Shown piece after piece: positions 12,331-22,932 of a stretch of DNA of 64,000 nt. Source of the stretch: Cyprinodon diabolis (taxonomy: Eukaryota > Chordata > Actinopteri > Cyprinodontiformes > Cyprinodontidae). The stretch is from positions 15,157,479 through 15,221,478 of the forward strand of contig CM060068.1 of assembly GCA_030533445.1 (NCBI GenBank), in the 5' to 3' direction. The position numbers and the translations under genes are program-made. Position 1 is the stretch's first letter, and the number at the start of each line of letters is the position of its first letter. The notes beneath the pieces are model-generated. The model was not told the origin of the DNA. It searched no databases and worked only from the letters and a program-made list of their open reading frames with translations.

Positions 12331-12403
12331 AATCTGCAAACTTCCCGTCTATCAAGGGGTTTAAAAGAAGACTGAATGCATAATTTGAAAGCTTTAAATA
12401 GCT
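12331..12403 (+). promoter_or_regulatory. Conserved upstream module of the second OR
   Basis: Contains CTGCAAACTTCCC, ATCAAGGGG, ATAATTTGAAAG and CTTTAAATAG in the same order as the other three OR copies. Just upstream, TTTCCCCTGTGGAA (about 12310) resembles an Olf/EBF half-palindrome, with mismatches. Confidence 0.45.
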
Positions 12404-12489
12404 GCTGTTGTTGTTATCTCACCGTAGAAAGAAGCAAGACAGCTGCTACATTGCAAAGTCAGATTATTTAATCAAAAAAAAAAAAAAAA

Positions 12490-13425
12490 ATGAATGCTTA
12501 AACTATTTCAGTGTTTTTTCTTTCAGGTTTGAATGAAACCAGTCGGAATCAGAGATCAGCTTTATTCTTCCTCAGTTTGCTGTGTTACTGCATAACTATC
12601 TTGGTAAATATTTCTCTTATTCTGATCATCGTCTTGGACAAAGCACTACATGAACCAATGTATATTCTACTATGTGCTTTTTGCATTAATGCACTTTATG
12701 GAACAGGAGGTTTCTATCCTAAATTTCTATGGGATCTGCTTTCTCCTATTCATGTCATCTCTTATTCAGGCTGCCTTCTGCAGGTTCAGGTGTTGTATTC
12801 CTTTGTCTGCAGTGATCTGTCCATCCTTGCCCTTATGGCATATGATCGGTATTTGGCTATATGTCGTCCATTAAAATACCACTCTGTTTTGTCAGTAAGA
12901 AGGGTAATTATGCTGGCATGTTCATTTTGGTTAACATCATTTTTCATTGTTGCAGTCAACATTTTTATTACATCTAGACTGAAGCTATGCAGTCCATACA
13001 TTAAAAGACTTTTCTGTGTAAACTGGAGCATTGTTTCACTGGCATGTTTTCCTAATGAAACACTAATGAATGCCATTGTTGCAAACATGACAATAATCAT
13101 TTATTTTATTTTTGGTTTCTTCATCGTATGGTCTTACATGTATATCATCAAAATATGTGCTAATTCTCTAGAAAACAGGACAAAGTTTTTGCAAACTTGT
13201 GTGCCCCATCTAATGTCACTCTCCACTTTTATTTTGACTATATTGATTGATCTTATCAACATCCGACTCAGTTCCAAAGATTTATCACAGACTTTGCAAA
13301 ATTTTATAGCAATGGAATTTCTTGTCATTCCTCCCCTTATGAATCCACTCATTTATGGGTTTAAGCTGACTAAAGTTAGAAGAAGAATTATGTATTTTGT
13401 TACTTTTAGATATAAAAAAATCTAA
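12490..13425 (+). pseudogene. Odorant receptor (second copy), stop at codon 4
   Basis: Aligned to the third copy, the start ATG lies at 12490-12492, but codon 4 is TAA (12499-12501) where the third copy has TCA (Ser). The rest of the frame is fully open for 307 codons with every OR hallmark: PMY, MAYDRYLAIC, ECL2 cysteines, PPLMNPLIYGFKL. No other in-frame ATG occurs before the PMY motif at 12658, so a downstream start would lose TM1. The A-run just before the ATG is also lengthened (about 17 A). It is best called a very young pseudogene, or a null allele of this assembly. Protein identity to the third copy is very high. Confidence 0.85.
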
Positions 13426-14749
13426 GCAGACCTCTTTCAGTTGCATTAATTGGCAATATTTTCATATATTCATGACCTGGGTTTAGTTTCTCTAAGAATA
13501 TGTGTATTATTTTCATGGTTCGGACTAGTTTTTATGCAAAATGGTTAATTGTAGCAATATTTTGATTGTTATGCTGTGTTTTCTGCATTTGTTTGCATCA
13601 GTAATTTCCTTTTTTGGCTTCAAATGCATTTAGTTGCAATATAGTTAGTATTATGATATAGAAGCCATTAAACTTCAAGCTTATCTGGTTCTGTTTAACT
13701 GCATACATTAAGGCAGAGAAGAGTCTGTCAAGAATCATTTACTATGGGGAGAAATGTGTGAAATGTGTAAAAAATTTATTTTAACTGTTACACAGTTGAA
13801 ATTTATAGGAACCTTAAAAAAAGAAAGAAAAAAAATTAAAATGATCTGCAAATAGTAGTTTCTGCGCCTTTACATTTATAATAGGCAAAATGAAGGATTT
13901 AATCAAGTTAAATGAGCTAAAATACAGAACATTAACAGCCTTTTATATTTCCAAAAACTTAAAAAAGTTACTTAAGATTAGAAGAGCTTTTCAAACTCTA
14001 ACTTTACCTTAGTTTAGAGTTCATGTAACTTGAAGTCAGTCTGTTCAGATAAAAAAATAAATATGTATTAAATTAACTGGCCTTTGATAGATAGCCACTA
14101 AATACAAAAGACTTGCCACATATTTGATTTGCTTTCACTTCTCAATAAAATGAAATTTTGATACTTAGAATAAAACTCCATGTTGTTCACATTATAACTC
14201 TGGTTGAATTAGAGAAATGAGAACCGATTTGGATAAATTTTTAAGAGTACACAGAGCAGGATTTCGTTCCGCCTCCAGTCAAAACCTGTAATGCTTATAC
14301 TCAAAACTTCTGCTTTCTTTCAAATGTACCAAATCTTTCACAGATATTTCCTCTTCCCATTAAAATCTTTTGTCTCCTTATCGTCTACATTTACCCATCA
14401 TCCAATGCCCATCAGACCAGGATTTCAACACCCATGTAATTTAAATTGCAAATATGAGATGTATTTATCCAAGACAATCAGCAGAGGGTGCTGTAGTTCT
14501 GGCTCCATTTAAGGATCTCTCTAAATGTTGTGTCTTTTCATGGGTTCTGTTGATGACTATGGAAAAGCTGTCCATGGATAACACTGAGTGTTATTGTCAA
14601 TTTTTTGTAGGCTAAAGTGTGTTACTCTGTGGGAGTCCTAACCCCTCAGCCTTGTGATCGTAAATTATTGTGGGAGCAAAGTGGTCTATGTAGATTGATT
14701 GGAGTCTAGCTCCAGTATGTGGCCAGAATATAATTACTCTGAAATGTTT
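13426..14749. other. Downstream flank of the second OR, no gene
   Basis: AT-rich sequence shared with 23869-25215 in copy B. It contains a CTCF-like site at 14478-14491 but no coding region. Confidence 0.6.
14478..14491 (+). promoter_or_regulatory. CTCF-like core, copy A
   Basis: TCAGCAGAGGGTGC matches the CTCF core consensus CCASYAGRKGGCRS at 12 of 14 positions. The counterpart in copy B (24918-24931) has CC at the start and matches 13 of 14. Confidence 0.3.
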
Positions 14750-15419
14750 TGAAGTTGTACATGTTTTAAAAAAATATTTATAAAAAAGTATGTGAAACTA
14801 CCTTTTGCTGCAATTACCTCCTCAAGTCTTTTATGGTATGTCTCTACTAGCTTTATGCATCTAGTAACTATAATGTTTGATCTTTCTTCATTATAAAACA
14901 GCTCCTACCTCATCAGAGCAGATGGAGAGCATTAGTGAACATAATTTTTTAGCTCTTGCCACAGATTGCTTATTGGGTTTAGGTCTAACACATGAATACT
15001 TTCTATTTTAAAATGTTCCGTTATGTTAGGGCTCTGTTTGTGGGGTTTGTTTTTGTGTTTTCCTTTTGTTTTCTCCCTCAACCTCCAGATAGTCCCCTTT
15101 CTCCGTTCTGGCTTGGAGGTCGGCTTCCGGGTTATATCCTCCTCACCTGCAGCTTGTTGCACTCTATGAAAAGTGAGATTTTCGTCCCGTAAACTCCCGC
15201 AGATCTCCCTGATTTTCGTCAGTTTCCGACAATTTGCAACCCGCGCTTGTCCGCGTTTGTCATGCCACAAATTGTCGGAAGCGGACTCTGACGTATGTGG
15301 AGAGCGATCAGCTGTACTAATGGCCCTAATTAGCATATGAATACAGCAAACCCGCGCGGCTGGCCAGGTCTGGCTTGAATAACCTACTCAGTATTGGCTG
15401 AAACCACTATTCTCAAACA

Positions 15420-15535
15420 AGTCAAATCGCTCGTGATTGGCGGTAAAACCACACGTGGCCACGCCAAGCTTTAATTTTCTTACTACAGTATTGGACGGAA
15501 CCACTTCTTTTTAAACAAGTAAAGTCGCTCGTGAT
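15420..15535. repeat. Pair of direct repeats in the CACTA-like element
   Basis: Two copies of about 52 bp, beginning CAGTATTGG and ending GTCGCTCGTGATTGG / ATCGCTCGTGATTGG, start about 100 bp apart. An AT-rich tandem stretch with TTATTCATTCATATAT units follows at 15544-15645. Confidence 0.6.
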
Positions 15536-15818
15536 TGGTTGGCATATATATATATTTACATATAAATTTACATATATATATTTATGAATATATATTTATT
15601 CATTCATATATTTATTCATTCATATATTTATTCATTCATATGCTGTGTATTTATGTTATCCTACACTACTACACAATTATTAGGCTACCATCAAGGACAT
15701 GAATGAATTTATACAGGAAATGAACATTTGCCAGGAAGCTGTTTATGCAAAGAAAGAGCTTTATTAAAACACACACAACTATATACAACGCGTATCCAAA
15801 CACATGCGTATCAAAAAA

Positions 15819-17175
15819 TTACAAGTCCGTGAACGGTCCGTTTGCTTCCTCGGGGTTGGAGGTAACTGGCAGCATTCCCTCCGAGGCAGGTCCGATGTGC
15901 AGACGCCTACTGTGCGTGGCCCTGTACTTCGGCATCGCTTCTAACCGGGACTGCAGCTTAACACAGAGTTCAGTGAGATCCGGCCTACGAAATGGCGGCG
16001 ACCGTACAATCCATCCAGAGACACCGCCAACGACGCCATCTTCTTCGTCGGAAATGAGGTCGACGGTGGCGGACTTCCAGAGTTCTACTTCCTCATCTGC
16101 TAGCACACTCTGCCTCGCTTTCAGCAGCTGAAAAAAAAAATGAATCAGCGCACTGCGTATGGACACAACACATCTATCAATGCACCTGAAAAATAGTCAC
16201 CAAATAAAGTCTTACCCTCTTTCTTCTAGCCCGACTCCGAGCAGATTGCTTGGCAGCCTCCGCACGCAACATATTATCAGGCTGCGTATATCTGAAGCTC
16301 CTGTGTACCGTCTCAAAATACGTCTTACAGGCAGCTGGAAAACAATTAAATGAGAGTGGTATGAATAAAAAATCAAACGCAAGTCACAGTAACAAGGAAG
16401 GAGAAAACATTAAAACAAGTCACTTACACACAATGTCGTCTTTATCAACATCGTGCAAATCTGGACTTGCTGATATGGCTCCGAGCAAATAGGAGGTCAC
16501 CGCCTCATTGTGAGGCGACAGTAGTCTGTGAAAACAAAATGTACAGCTATGATCGGTATCTATCCGTATCCATTTCCTTTTACCGCAGAATGAAAGCATA
16601 TTCTTTAAATCTTACCCTTGCTCCGGTTCATAGCGCCTGCAATTAGTCTCCGAGTTGTGAAGACGGCGTACTGCGTCCTGTGAATCACAAAAAATACACT
16701 TTAATAAAGCTTGTTCTTGCAAGGCTACTATTAGCCGTAGCTTTACGCTAGGCTGTTATTAGCCGTAGCTTTAGGCTAGGCTGCTATTAGCCGTAGCTTT
16801 AGGCTAGGCTGTTATTAGCCGTAGCTTTAGGCTAGGCTGTTATTAGCCGTAGCTTTAGGCTAGGCTGCTATTAGCTGTAGCTTTAGGGTAGGCTGCTATT
16901 AGCCATAGCTAAGGCTAGGCTGCTTTTAGCTTAGCAGGCAGTAATCGAACATATATTTACCGCTAGCATCTCTTCTTTGAGTTCGTCTTGTTCGACTGCA
17001 GAGTCGCCATCGCGTCCAAGAGGAGTTTTACCCCGAAATCCCACATACTCCGCTCCAGACCGCCTGCACAAAGCAAAGCATACATCCTCCGCTGTGGCTC
17101 CAGACCGCTCCGCTCTGAGTTTCTTGGAGATCGTAGAGAGCCTGCGCGAGATGAACCAGGGTTTCCGCGGATCAT
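15819..17175 (-). CDS. Five-exon gene inside the CACTA-like element, unknown function
   Basis: Exons on the minus strand, each with AG acceptor and GT donor and matching phases: (1) about 17145 to 16961, donor gtaaat; (2) 16677-16616, donor gtaag; (3) 16525-16428, donor gtaagt; (4) 16334-16216, donor gtaag; (5) 16127-15819, with stop. Exon texts: 1 ends in VEQDELKEEMLA; 2 DAVRRLHNSETNCRRYEPEQ; 3 has NEAVTSYLLGAISASPDL; 4 has ACKTYFETVHRSFRYTQ and an SRARRKR basic run; 5 has WKSATVDLISDEEDG and GWIVRSPPFRRPDLTELC. About 255 residues remain open with no internal stop. The true start is unclear: no in-frame ATG begins exon 1, so an upstream exon may be missing. I recall similar proteins in fish annotated as C14orf93-like, but this is memory only. 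No enzyme motif is visible. The acidic SDEED and basic runs suggest a nuclear protein. Confidence 0.65.
16728..16925. repeat. 28-bp minisatellite in intron 1 of the nested gene
   Basis: About seven copies of a 28-bp unit containing TTAGCCGTAGCTTTAGGCT, with few differences between central copies and more at the right edge. It lies wholly within the intron between exons 1 and 2. Confidence 0.95.
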
Positions 17176-18455
17176 TAAAAATAATTACAATTCATTCATT
17201 TTTTTTTTTATCAAGGCCTTAATTGGCACTAAAATTATTTAAATATGTTTATCGAAGTATTTATAATTCTTTAATAAAAAATGCTTATAAAAACAATTTC
17301 GTCAGATATATTATATTGCTATTAATTTGCGTGGAACTGATCATAAAGCCGTATGTTCGGAAAGGAAGCTCCAGGCGGAGAAAAAGCTAGAGGATATATA
17401 TATATACGTATATATGTGTGTGTGTGTTTACATACATACAGGAGTCATGGAACTGTGCTTACAGCTCCTTCATATTTCATGTACACTAATAACTTGTGTA
17501 CATGGTTCTTGTTGATGGCATTAAAATCATTTCTAATAGCATTAAAATAGCATTAAATTAGAGTCACTCATTCCTGTATGAACCCTGTGAGCGCTTAATT
17601 TAATATGACATATTAAAAAAATCCCACCATCATCCAGCATGTGTTCAGTTTCTGCCCAAATATATATATATATTTTTGTAGATTTTTGTAACGGGGATAA
17701 GGATAATTCAAAACTGCTTTTTTTGAATGAACTTGTTCTCTACTCCCAAACTCAGCATCTCTTTTCATTCCTGTAATAAGAAGTTTCTTTTGAATGGATT
17801 TGATTAAAGTTTTAGTCCCTCGGTATAAAATAAATATTTTGATGGAGATGAGAAATCTGCTTCCTCGTTGGTGAATAACCAATAGTTTGGATCCAATCAT
17901 TTAAATAAACGGTGTTAGTTTTTTTTTATATATAAGAATTGTGCTGTAATTTCTAGTCACCGATCTGTTGCTGCTATATTTTAATTTGACGAACCGGAAT
18001 TTGTCGATGTTCTTTTTCCTGTTTGGTGCGAAAGCGGATCTTGACCTGGCCGGACCTTATGACCACAGTGTACCAATCTTCTGATGGCTACTTCCAACAG
18101 GATAATGCGCCATGTTATAAAGTGAATCATCTCAGACTCATTTCTTGAAACTTTTCCACTTAAGTAATTGTGAATTGAGCATATTGAAAGACAACATTTT
18201 ATTTTTTCTCTTAAATGCAAATTTTTTTTTTTAGAATTACTGCTCTAAATGTATTGCTCTGTCAGCTAAAGATCTGTTTTGGTCTCTATACTTTAATTAA
18301 ATAAATCAATTCAAGCTAAAATGTAAGAGGCTATACTGAGCCTGATCTCTTTGTATCAGAGATTTTCTTACCTTTTAGAAAAATGTCCCTTGGGGTAAAA
18401 CTCCCCCTGCAACCCTGATTTGCATTTGTATAGCTCACAGCATTTTCATTTACAT
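17176..18455. other. Non-coding right part of the CACTA-like element
   Basis: AT-rich, no open frame worth reporting. The stretch at about 18225-18300 resembles the hAT MITE at 56569-56911 (ATTACTGCTCTAA, CAGCTAAA), so a further small insertion may be present. Confidence 0.45.
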
Positions 18456-19718
18456 GTTAAAGCCTCCCCTAGAATTCCATGGGGGGGAGGCATGGGGGGA
18501 ACACTGCCTAAGAAAGTCCACGTCCATTTCTGACAATTTACGAGAGTTTTCGGCGAAGCCTGCAAATTGCCGTAAACTGCCGCTAACCTGAAGTTCCACG
18601 ACAATCTACAGTGCCGCATATTGACGAAAATCCCACTTTTCATTGAGTGTTGGGTCATTACCAGAGGAGTATAAGAGCAGCAGACTGTCACCACCTCGAC
18701 GCCAGAGTGTTTGCCAGTATTTGGTACTCTAGCCTCCTGATATTAGCTGAGTCTAACTCTTTGCCTTTGTCTCTCTGAGCCTAGGTTTCTGCCTTTGTCT
18801 CATTTGTGTTCTCCGGTAGGAAACCCTTCTGATCCGCTGGATAAGCCTGGTCCTTCTCCTCCCTTGGAAGGAAAACATTCGTCTCACGCTAAGCAAGGGG
18901 GAACCTTGGTCTGACCTGTTCAAGCCCACCTTTGGAAAATCCAGTGACAGTCCGCTCCTTAGCTCTTCTGGACCCAACTCAAGTCTGCCTGTCCGCCCTC
19001 TAACGAGTACAGTAACCTCTAGACTATTCCCTCACAAACTGGGCCCAGGGATTAACCAAGAACCACTTTATGTGAGTCAACTCTAAACCAATCATCAGCC
19101 TAGTTCATTTTCCCAACGGACCTTGAACTCATCCTGTGATCTTCCTCCTAGAGTTTCTGGTTCCTGTTCACCAGACTGCTGGTTTCCCCACTGAGAAAAA
19201 ACTGCAATCTATCTCTCTTTACATATTGTAATCCTCACCAATAAACCTGTTAAACTTTTTACTAGCTCTTTGAGTGTGTTTTCTGCATGTGGGTTCGATC
19301 ACTCAAAGACATCATGACACATTGTAGCCCTGGCTTGATGTTTAGGGTTGATGTACTTTTCCTAGATTGCCGGGTATTTAACTCCATCTAACTTCCCATC
19401 AACTTTGACCATCTTCCCTGTCTGTGCTTAAAAGAACCACCACTGAGCCTGATACATCTACATTTAGAGTGATTTCCAGTGTTACGTCACCACCACCTAT
19501 AACATTCTGGCCAAAAAAGTTCAGTTTGGTCTGGTCTGACTAAAGCACCTTCTTCCACATGTTTCCTTGGTCCACAGCATGGTATCTGGCAAACGGAAAA
19601 CTATACTTATTATGGTTTTCTTTTAACAATTGTTTTATTCTTGCCACTCTTTCATAAAGACCCTTTGTCAAGTGCACAACTAATAGTTGTCCTGTGAACA
19701 GAATGCTGTACCTGAGCC

Positions 19719-20384
19719 TGTTAGGAATCCAGTTTGTGTGGCTTGTTTGTTTGTTTCTTCTCTCTCCACCACCAGGTGGTGCAATGTCCTTGTTGGGCCT
19801 CCCTGCACACCTGCGGCTCTTTGGTTCATTACTGGAGAAGTATTTGAGCAGTGGGCTGTCACTACCACTACGTCAGAGTGTTTGCCAGTTTTTGGGTACT
19901 CTAGCCAAGCTGAGTTTAGCAGAGTCTAACCTAGCTTTCATTCTCGGAATCTAATGTGTTTTGTCTTTGCTCTTCGGCAGGAAGCCTTCCTGTGAAGATT
20001 GGATACCTGGACCTTCTCCCCCTGGAAGGATTTACTGAGTTTACCCTGAGCAAGGGAAAACCTCCACATGATCCGTTCAAGTCCCCATCGGAAAGTTCCC
20101 TCTTCTCTTGATAATCCCACACAGACTGGATTCAAGGATTGACAAGAGCCCCCCCAAACGTGAGTCCCTGTCCAGCATAATTCAAACCGCAGTCTCATTT
20201 CCCATGGTCTCTGAACTTATCTCTGTGATGTCCCCTTCAGACTTTCCAGTTCCGGTTCACCAGTTCACTGAGTTCCAGATCCAACCTCTGTTTACATGTT
20301 ATCAAATAAACCTGTTAAACTTTCCCCGTGTTCTCTGAGTGGTTTCTCTGCATGTGGGTCAGATTCCTTAAACCGATCATGACA
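19719..20384 (+). mobile_element. Solo LTR (family A), 666 bp, with target duplication
   Basis: Starts TGTTAGGAATCC, ends GATCATGACA. It is flanked by GAGCC (19714-19718) and GAGCT (20385-20389), a 5-bp duplication with one later change. Removing it restores the Tc1-like text CCTGAGCTGTGG. AATAAACCTGTTAAACTTT lies about 80 bp before the 3' end. This short copy lacks the tandem expansions of the 6.5-kb copy. Confidence 0.9.
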
Positions 20385-20612
20385 GAGCTGTGGATCTCTG
20401 CAGTTTGTCCAGAGTCACCGTCGGTCTCTAGGCTGCATCCCTTATTAGTGTTGTCCTTGTTTGGCCTGTATGTTTAGAGAGATGATATTGTCTTGGTAGA
20501 TTTACAGATGTGCCATACTATCTCAGTTTCAACATGATGGATTGAAGATTGCTCTGTTATGTTTGTGGGTTTTACAAAATGTGAAAAAGTTCAAGGGGTA
20601 TGAATATGTTGA

Positions 20613-21087
20613 GGATTAAATGTCAATGAAGTAAGCAGGAGCGACTCCCCCTGACATCACATGCCTGCACAGAGTTTATTTAGGCAGCACACTCCATCCA
20701 AACTGTGTCTGTCCTCTGGCTTTTGGGCCTTGAAAGGGGGAGACACAAGTCGGTTTTCAGCTGAGGCTACAATATATCCACCAAATCCCCTCCAGAGAAG
20801 AGTCTCTATTCACTGGCCAAAATAGACTTCCCCCTGCCAACGATTTCGGAAGGAGGTGTACGTATTTCCTTGTTTTTCCTACTTTTCAAACTAGATTGAA
20901 TACATACTTTTGTGAACCCGCCTGCTGAAGCAGATGAGAAACTACCCAGTTCTTCTGTGCGAACCACGTAGCAGCCAGGCCCAATTGCTGTTCACTGCGG
21001 AGCTGCTAGAACCCGGCAACCCATAACCCCTGATGAAGAAATGTGAAACCATCGGACTGTGAGCCATATCTTATTCTACAGTTTGGA

Positions 21088-21091
<4 letters not shown>
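20613..21091. other. Unassigned moderately GC-rich repeat-like sequence
   Basis: About 480 bp unlike its AT-rich surroundings, ending in GATGAAGAAATGTGAAACC before a TA microsatellite. Retrotransposon 3' ends in fish often look like this, but I cannot assign it. Confidence 0.4.

Positions 21092-21131
<40 letters not shown>
21092..21131. repeat. (TA)n microsatellite
   Basis: Pure TA dinucleotides. Confidence 0.95.
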
Positions 21132-21133
<2 letters not shown>

Positions 21134-21199
21134 GAAGAGGTATAGGCCACAGATGTTAAGACACAAAAGCTCCTAACCATGCACGGAGGGTACCACCTA

Positions 21200-22150
21200 A
21201 AATCCAGTACCCTGAGATTGTACGCCAGCCGTAAGGAAGGAGGCAGAGGACTAATGTGTAAGAGCCACTATCCAGGATGAAACATCGAAAATTCACAAGT
21301 AAATCAAGGACAAGGCTCCAACAGACGACTTCCTCACTGAATATCTCAGACAATGGGGAACAGAAGATGAGGTGCCAGATACTCCATCATGGGAGGATAA
21401 GCCCCACCACGGGATGGTCCACTGGAAGATAATTAAAGTGGCAGATATCAGGAAATCCTACCAATGGCTAGACAAAGCCTGACTGAAGGACAGCATAGAG
21501 GCACTCATCATGGCTGCACAGGAGCAGGCCCTAAGCACCAGAGCAATAGAGGCCCAGATCTACCACACCAGACAAGACCCCCGGTGCAGATTGTGCAAAG
21601 AGGCCCCTGAGGCCATCTAGCACATAACTGCAGGGTGTAAGATGATAGCAGGGAGAGCTTACATGGAGCACCATAGTATACAGGAACATCTGTTCAGAGT
21701 ATGGACTGGAAACCCCAAGGTAAAAGTGGGAAACACCTCCAAAGACGGTAGAGAATGACCAAGCCAAGATCCGGTGGGACTTTCAGATACAGAAGGACCG
21801 AATGGTAATGGGAAATCAATTGGACATTGTGGTGGTGGACAAAAAACAGAGGAAAGCTGTTGTGGTTGACATAGCAATACCAAGTGACTGCAACATCAGG
21901 AAAAAAGAACATGAAAAACTAGAGAAATATCAGGGGCTAAGAGAAGAGCTGGGGAAAACCTGGAAGGTCAAGGCATCGGTGGTACCCGTGGTCAATGGGG
22001 CACTCGGGGCAGTGACCCCCAAACTTGAGGAGTGCAGCAGATCCCTGGAAATACATCAGACATATCACTCTAGAAGAGTGCAGTTCTAGGGTTAGGGTTG
22101 AATCAAGTTCCCAGGCCTCTGGTCGAGGACCTGAGCTTGGAGGAAAAAGG
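21200..22150 (+). mobile_element. Decayed LINE 3' fragment, RLE-type, second family
   Basis: Plus-strand translation, with stops, gives the end of an RT thumb (RATIQDETSKIH), then a CCHC knuckle CRLCKEAPEAI-stop-HITAGC at 21585-21640 (Gln codon turned to TAG), then the RLE core at about 21820-21890 (LDIVVVDKKQRKAVVVDIAIP). The last 95 codons (21802-22086) remain open. The protein differs clearly from the LINE at 8507-11928, so this is another family. Fish genomes carry many such copies. Confidence 0.75.
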
Positions 22151-22781
22151 GGGAAGACCACCCGTGATGGGTGAGGAAGAGGTTTTTTTTTTTGTATGTA
22201 GGCAAAATATGCCTTTATTCTTATTATAATCTTTATTCGGTTAATTGGTGGAGCTAGTAGGCTACCTGCCAGCGGAAATCACAGCCGAGGTGGTGTGATT
22301 TCATACCCAGCATAAACCTTCACATGCACAAGTCCATTTCCATAAGAGATATTTTCCTTATCTTTCTGTGGTATCAGATAAGACATAAGAAGTAAAGGGT
22401 CAAAACATGTAAGAAACCATAGAGAGGTTCAAAAAACTTCTAAGTAAACAGAGAAATCAAACTTTAAATTAAACTCCAAATATATTTTTACAGAATCAAC
22501 TGACAAAATGCAGTGGAAGTTAGTCAAATGTGTCACCTCCAAATTTAACACTTTATGTTAATTTTGTTTGCAAATAAACATTGTTTTAATTCTTCAAATT
22601 GAAAACAAACTGTTGCTGATTTCTGCTCTTTTCAAACAAGGTCTCTCTTTCTTGACCGCAGCTTTTTATTTAAAACATTTTTAAAGCTTTTCTTCAAACT
22701 CTCATTTTATACTCATAGTATGTCAAGTGAATAGATTTGCTAAAAGACGTATTTATTCATTTTCCCCTGTGGAATAAACTC

Positions 22782-22855
22782 TAATCTGCAAACTTCCCAT
22801 CCATCAAGGGGTTTAAAAGAAGACTGAATGCATCATTTGAAAGCTTTAAATAGCT
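22782..22855 (+). promoter_or_regulatory. Conserved upstream module of the third OR
   Basis: CTGCAAACTTCCC, ATCAAGGGG, ATCATTTGAAAG and CTTTAAATAG, about 80-150 bp before the ATG, as in the other copies. TTTCCCCTGTGGAA lies just upstream. Confidence 0.45.
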
Positions 22856-22932
22856 GCTGTTGTTGTTACCTCACCGCAGAAAGAAGCAAGACAGCTGCTA
22901 CATTGCAAAGACAGATTAATTAATCAAGAAAA

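Larger units (their letters stand above)
11926..14785 (+). repeat. Duplicated OR block, copy A
   Basis: Starting at TGGTATCAGATAAGAC, this stretch matches 22371-25240 almost base for base: upstream region, OR frame, about 1.3 kb of downstream sequence, and the start of the same Tc1-like element. It is one unit of a tandem segmental duplication. The LINE at 8507-11928 stops exactly where the match begins. Confidence 0.9.
15160..18649. mobile_element. CACTA-like DNA transposon carrying a multi-exon gene
   Basis: Inverted ends: CACTCTATGAAAAGTGAGA at 15160 and, as reverse complement, CACTCAATGAAAAGTGGGA ending at 18649; the match goes on through GATTTTCGTC, with two mismatches in about 27 bp. 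It is flanked by TTG on both sides (15157-15159 and 18650-18652), a 3-bp duplication as made by CACTA/EnSpm elements, and the CACT start fits that group. Subterminal repeats such as CGTAAACTCCCGC / CGTAAACTGCCGC occur near both ends. It sits inside an LTR whose sequence continues on each side. No transposase is visible; the only coding part is the minus-strand gene described separately. Confidence 0.75.
15024..19319 (+). mobile_element. Solo LTR (family A), split by a CACTA-like element
   Basis: Begins TGTTAGGGCTCTG (15024) and ends CATCATGACA (19319). The two outer parts (15024-15159 and 18653-19319, about 800 bp together) match the solo LTR at 19719-20384, including CAGAGTGTTTGCCAGT and AATAAACCTGTTAAACTTT before the 3' end. 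The right flank is CATTG and the left flank CGTTA, a decayed 5-bp target duplication. The empty site, ATGTCCATTGTAG, is seen in the other Tc1-like copy at about 25517. Confidence 0.8.
14750..20612 (-). mobile_element. Tc1-like element split by two LTR insertions
   Basis: Three pieces (about 14750-15023, 19320-19718, 20385-20612) join into one element colinear with the uninterrupted copy at 25221-25919 for the first two pieces. Read on the minus strand, the middle piece has a W-S-D-Q-T-K-like stretch, the site of the first catalytic Asp of Tc1/mariner transposases, but with stops. The end AAGGGGTATGAATAT near 20600 mirrors the AGTATTCAGCCCCC start seen in the other copy. It is a dead, non-coding copy. 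The superfamily is from memory of similar fish repeats. Confidence 0.7.

Noticed and set aside
12511..13425. Treating the second OR as intact from position 12511
   Set aside because: That codon is GTG. The conserved ATG at 12490 is followed by a stop at codon 4.
15160..18649. Calling the CACTA-like element a Harbinger element because of the 3-bp duplication
   Set aside because: Harbinger duplications are usually TWA and the ends differ. CACT-type ends fit the CACTA group better.
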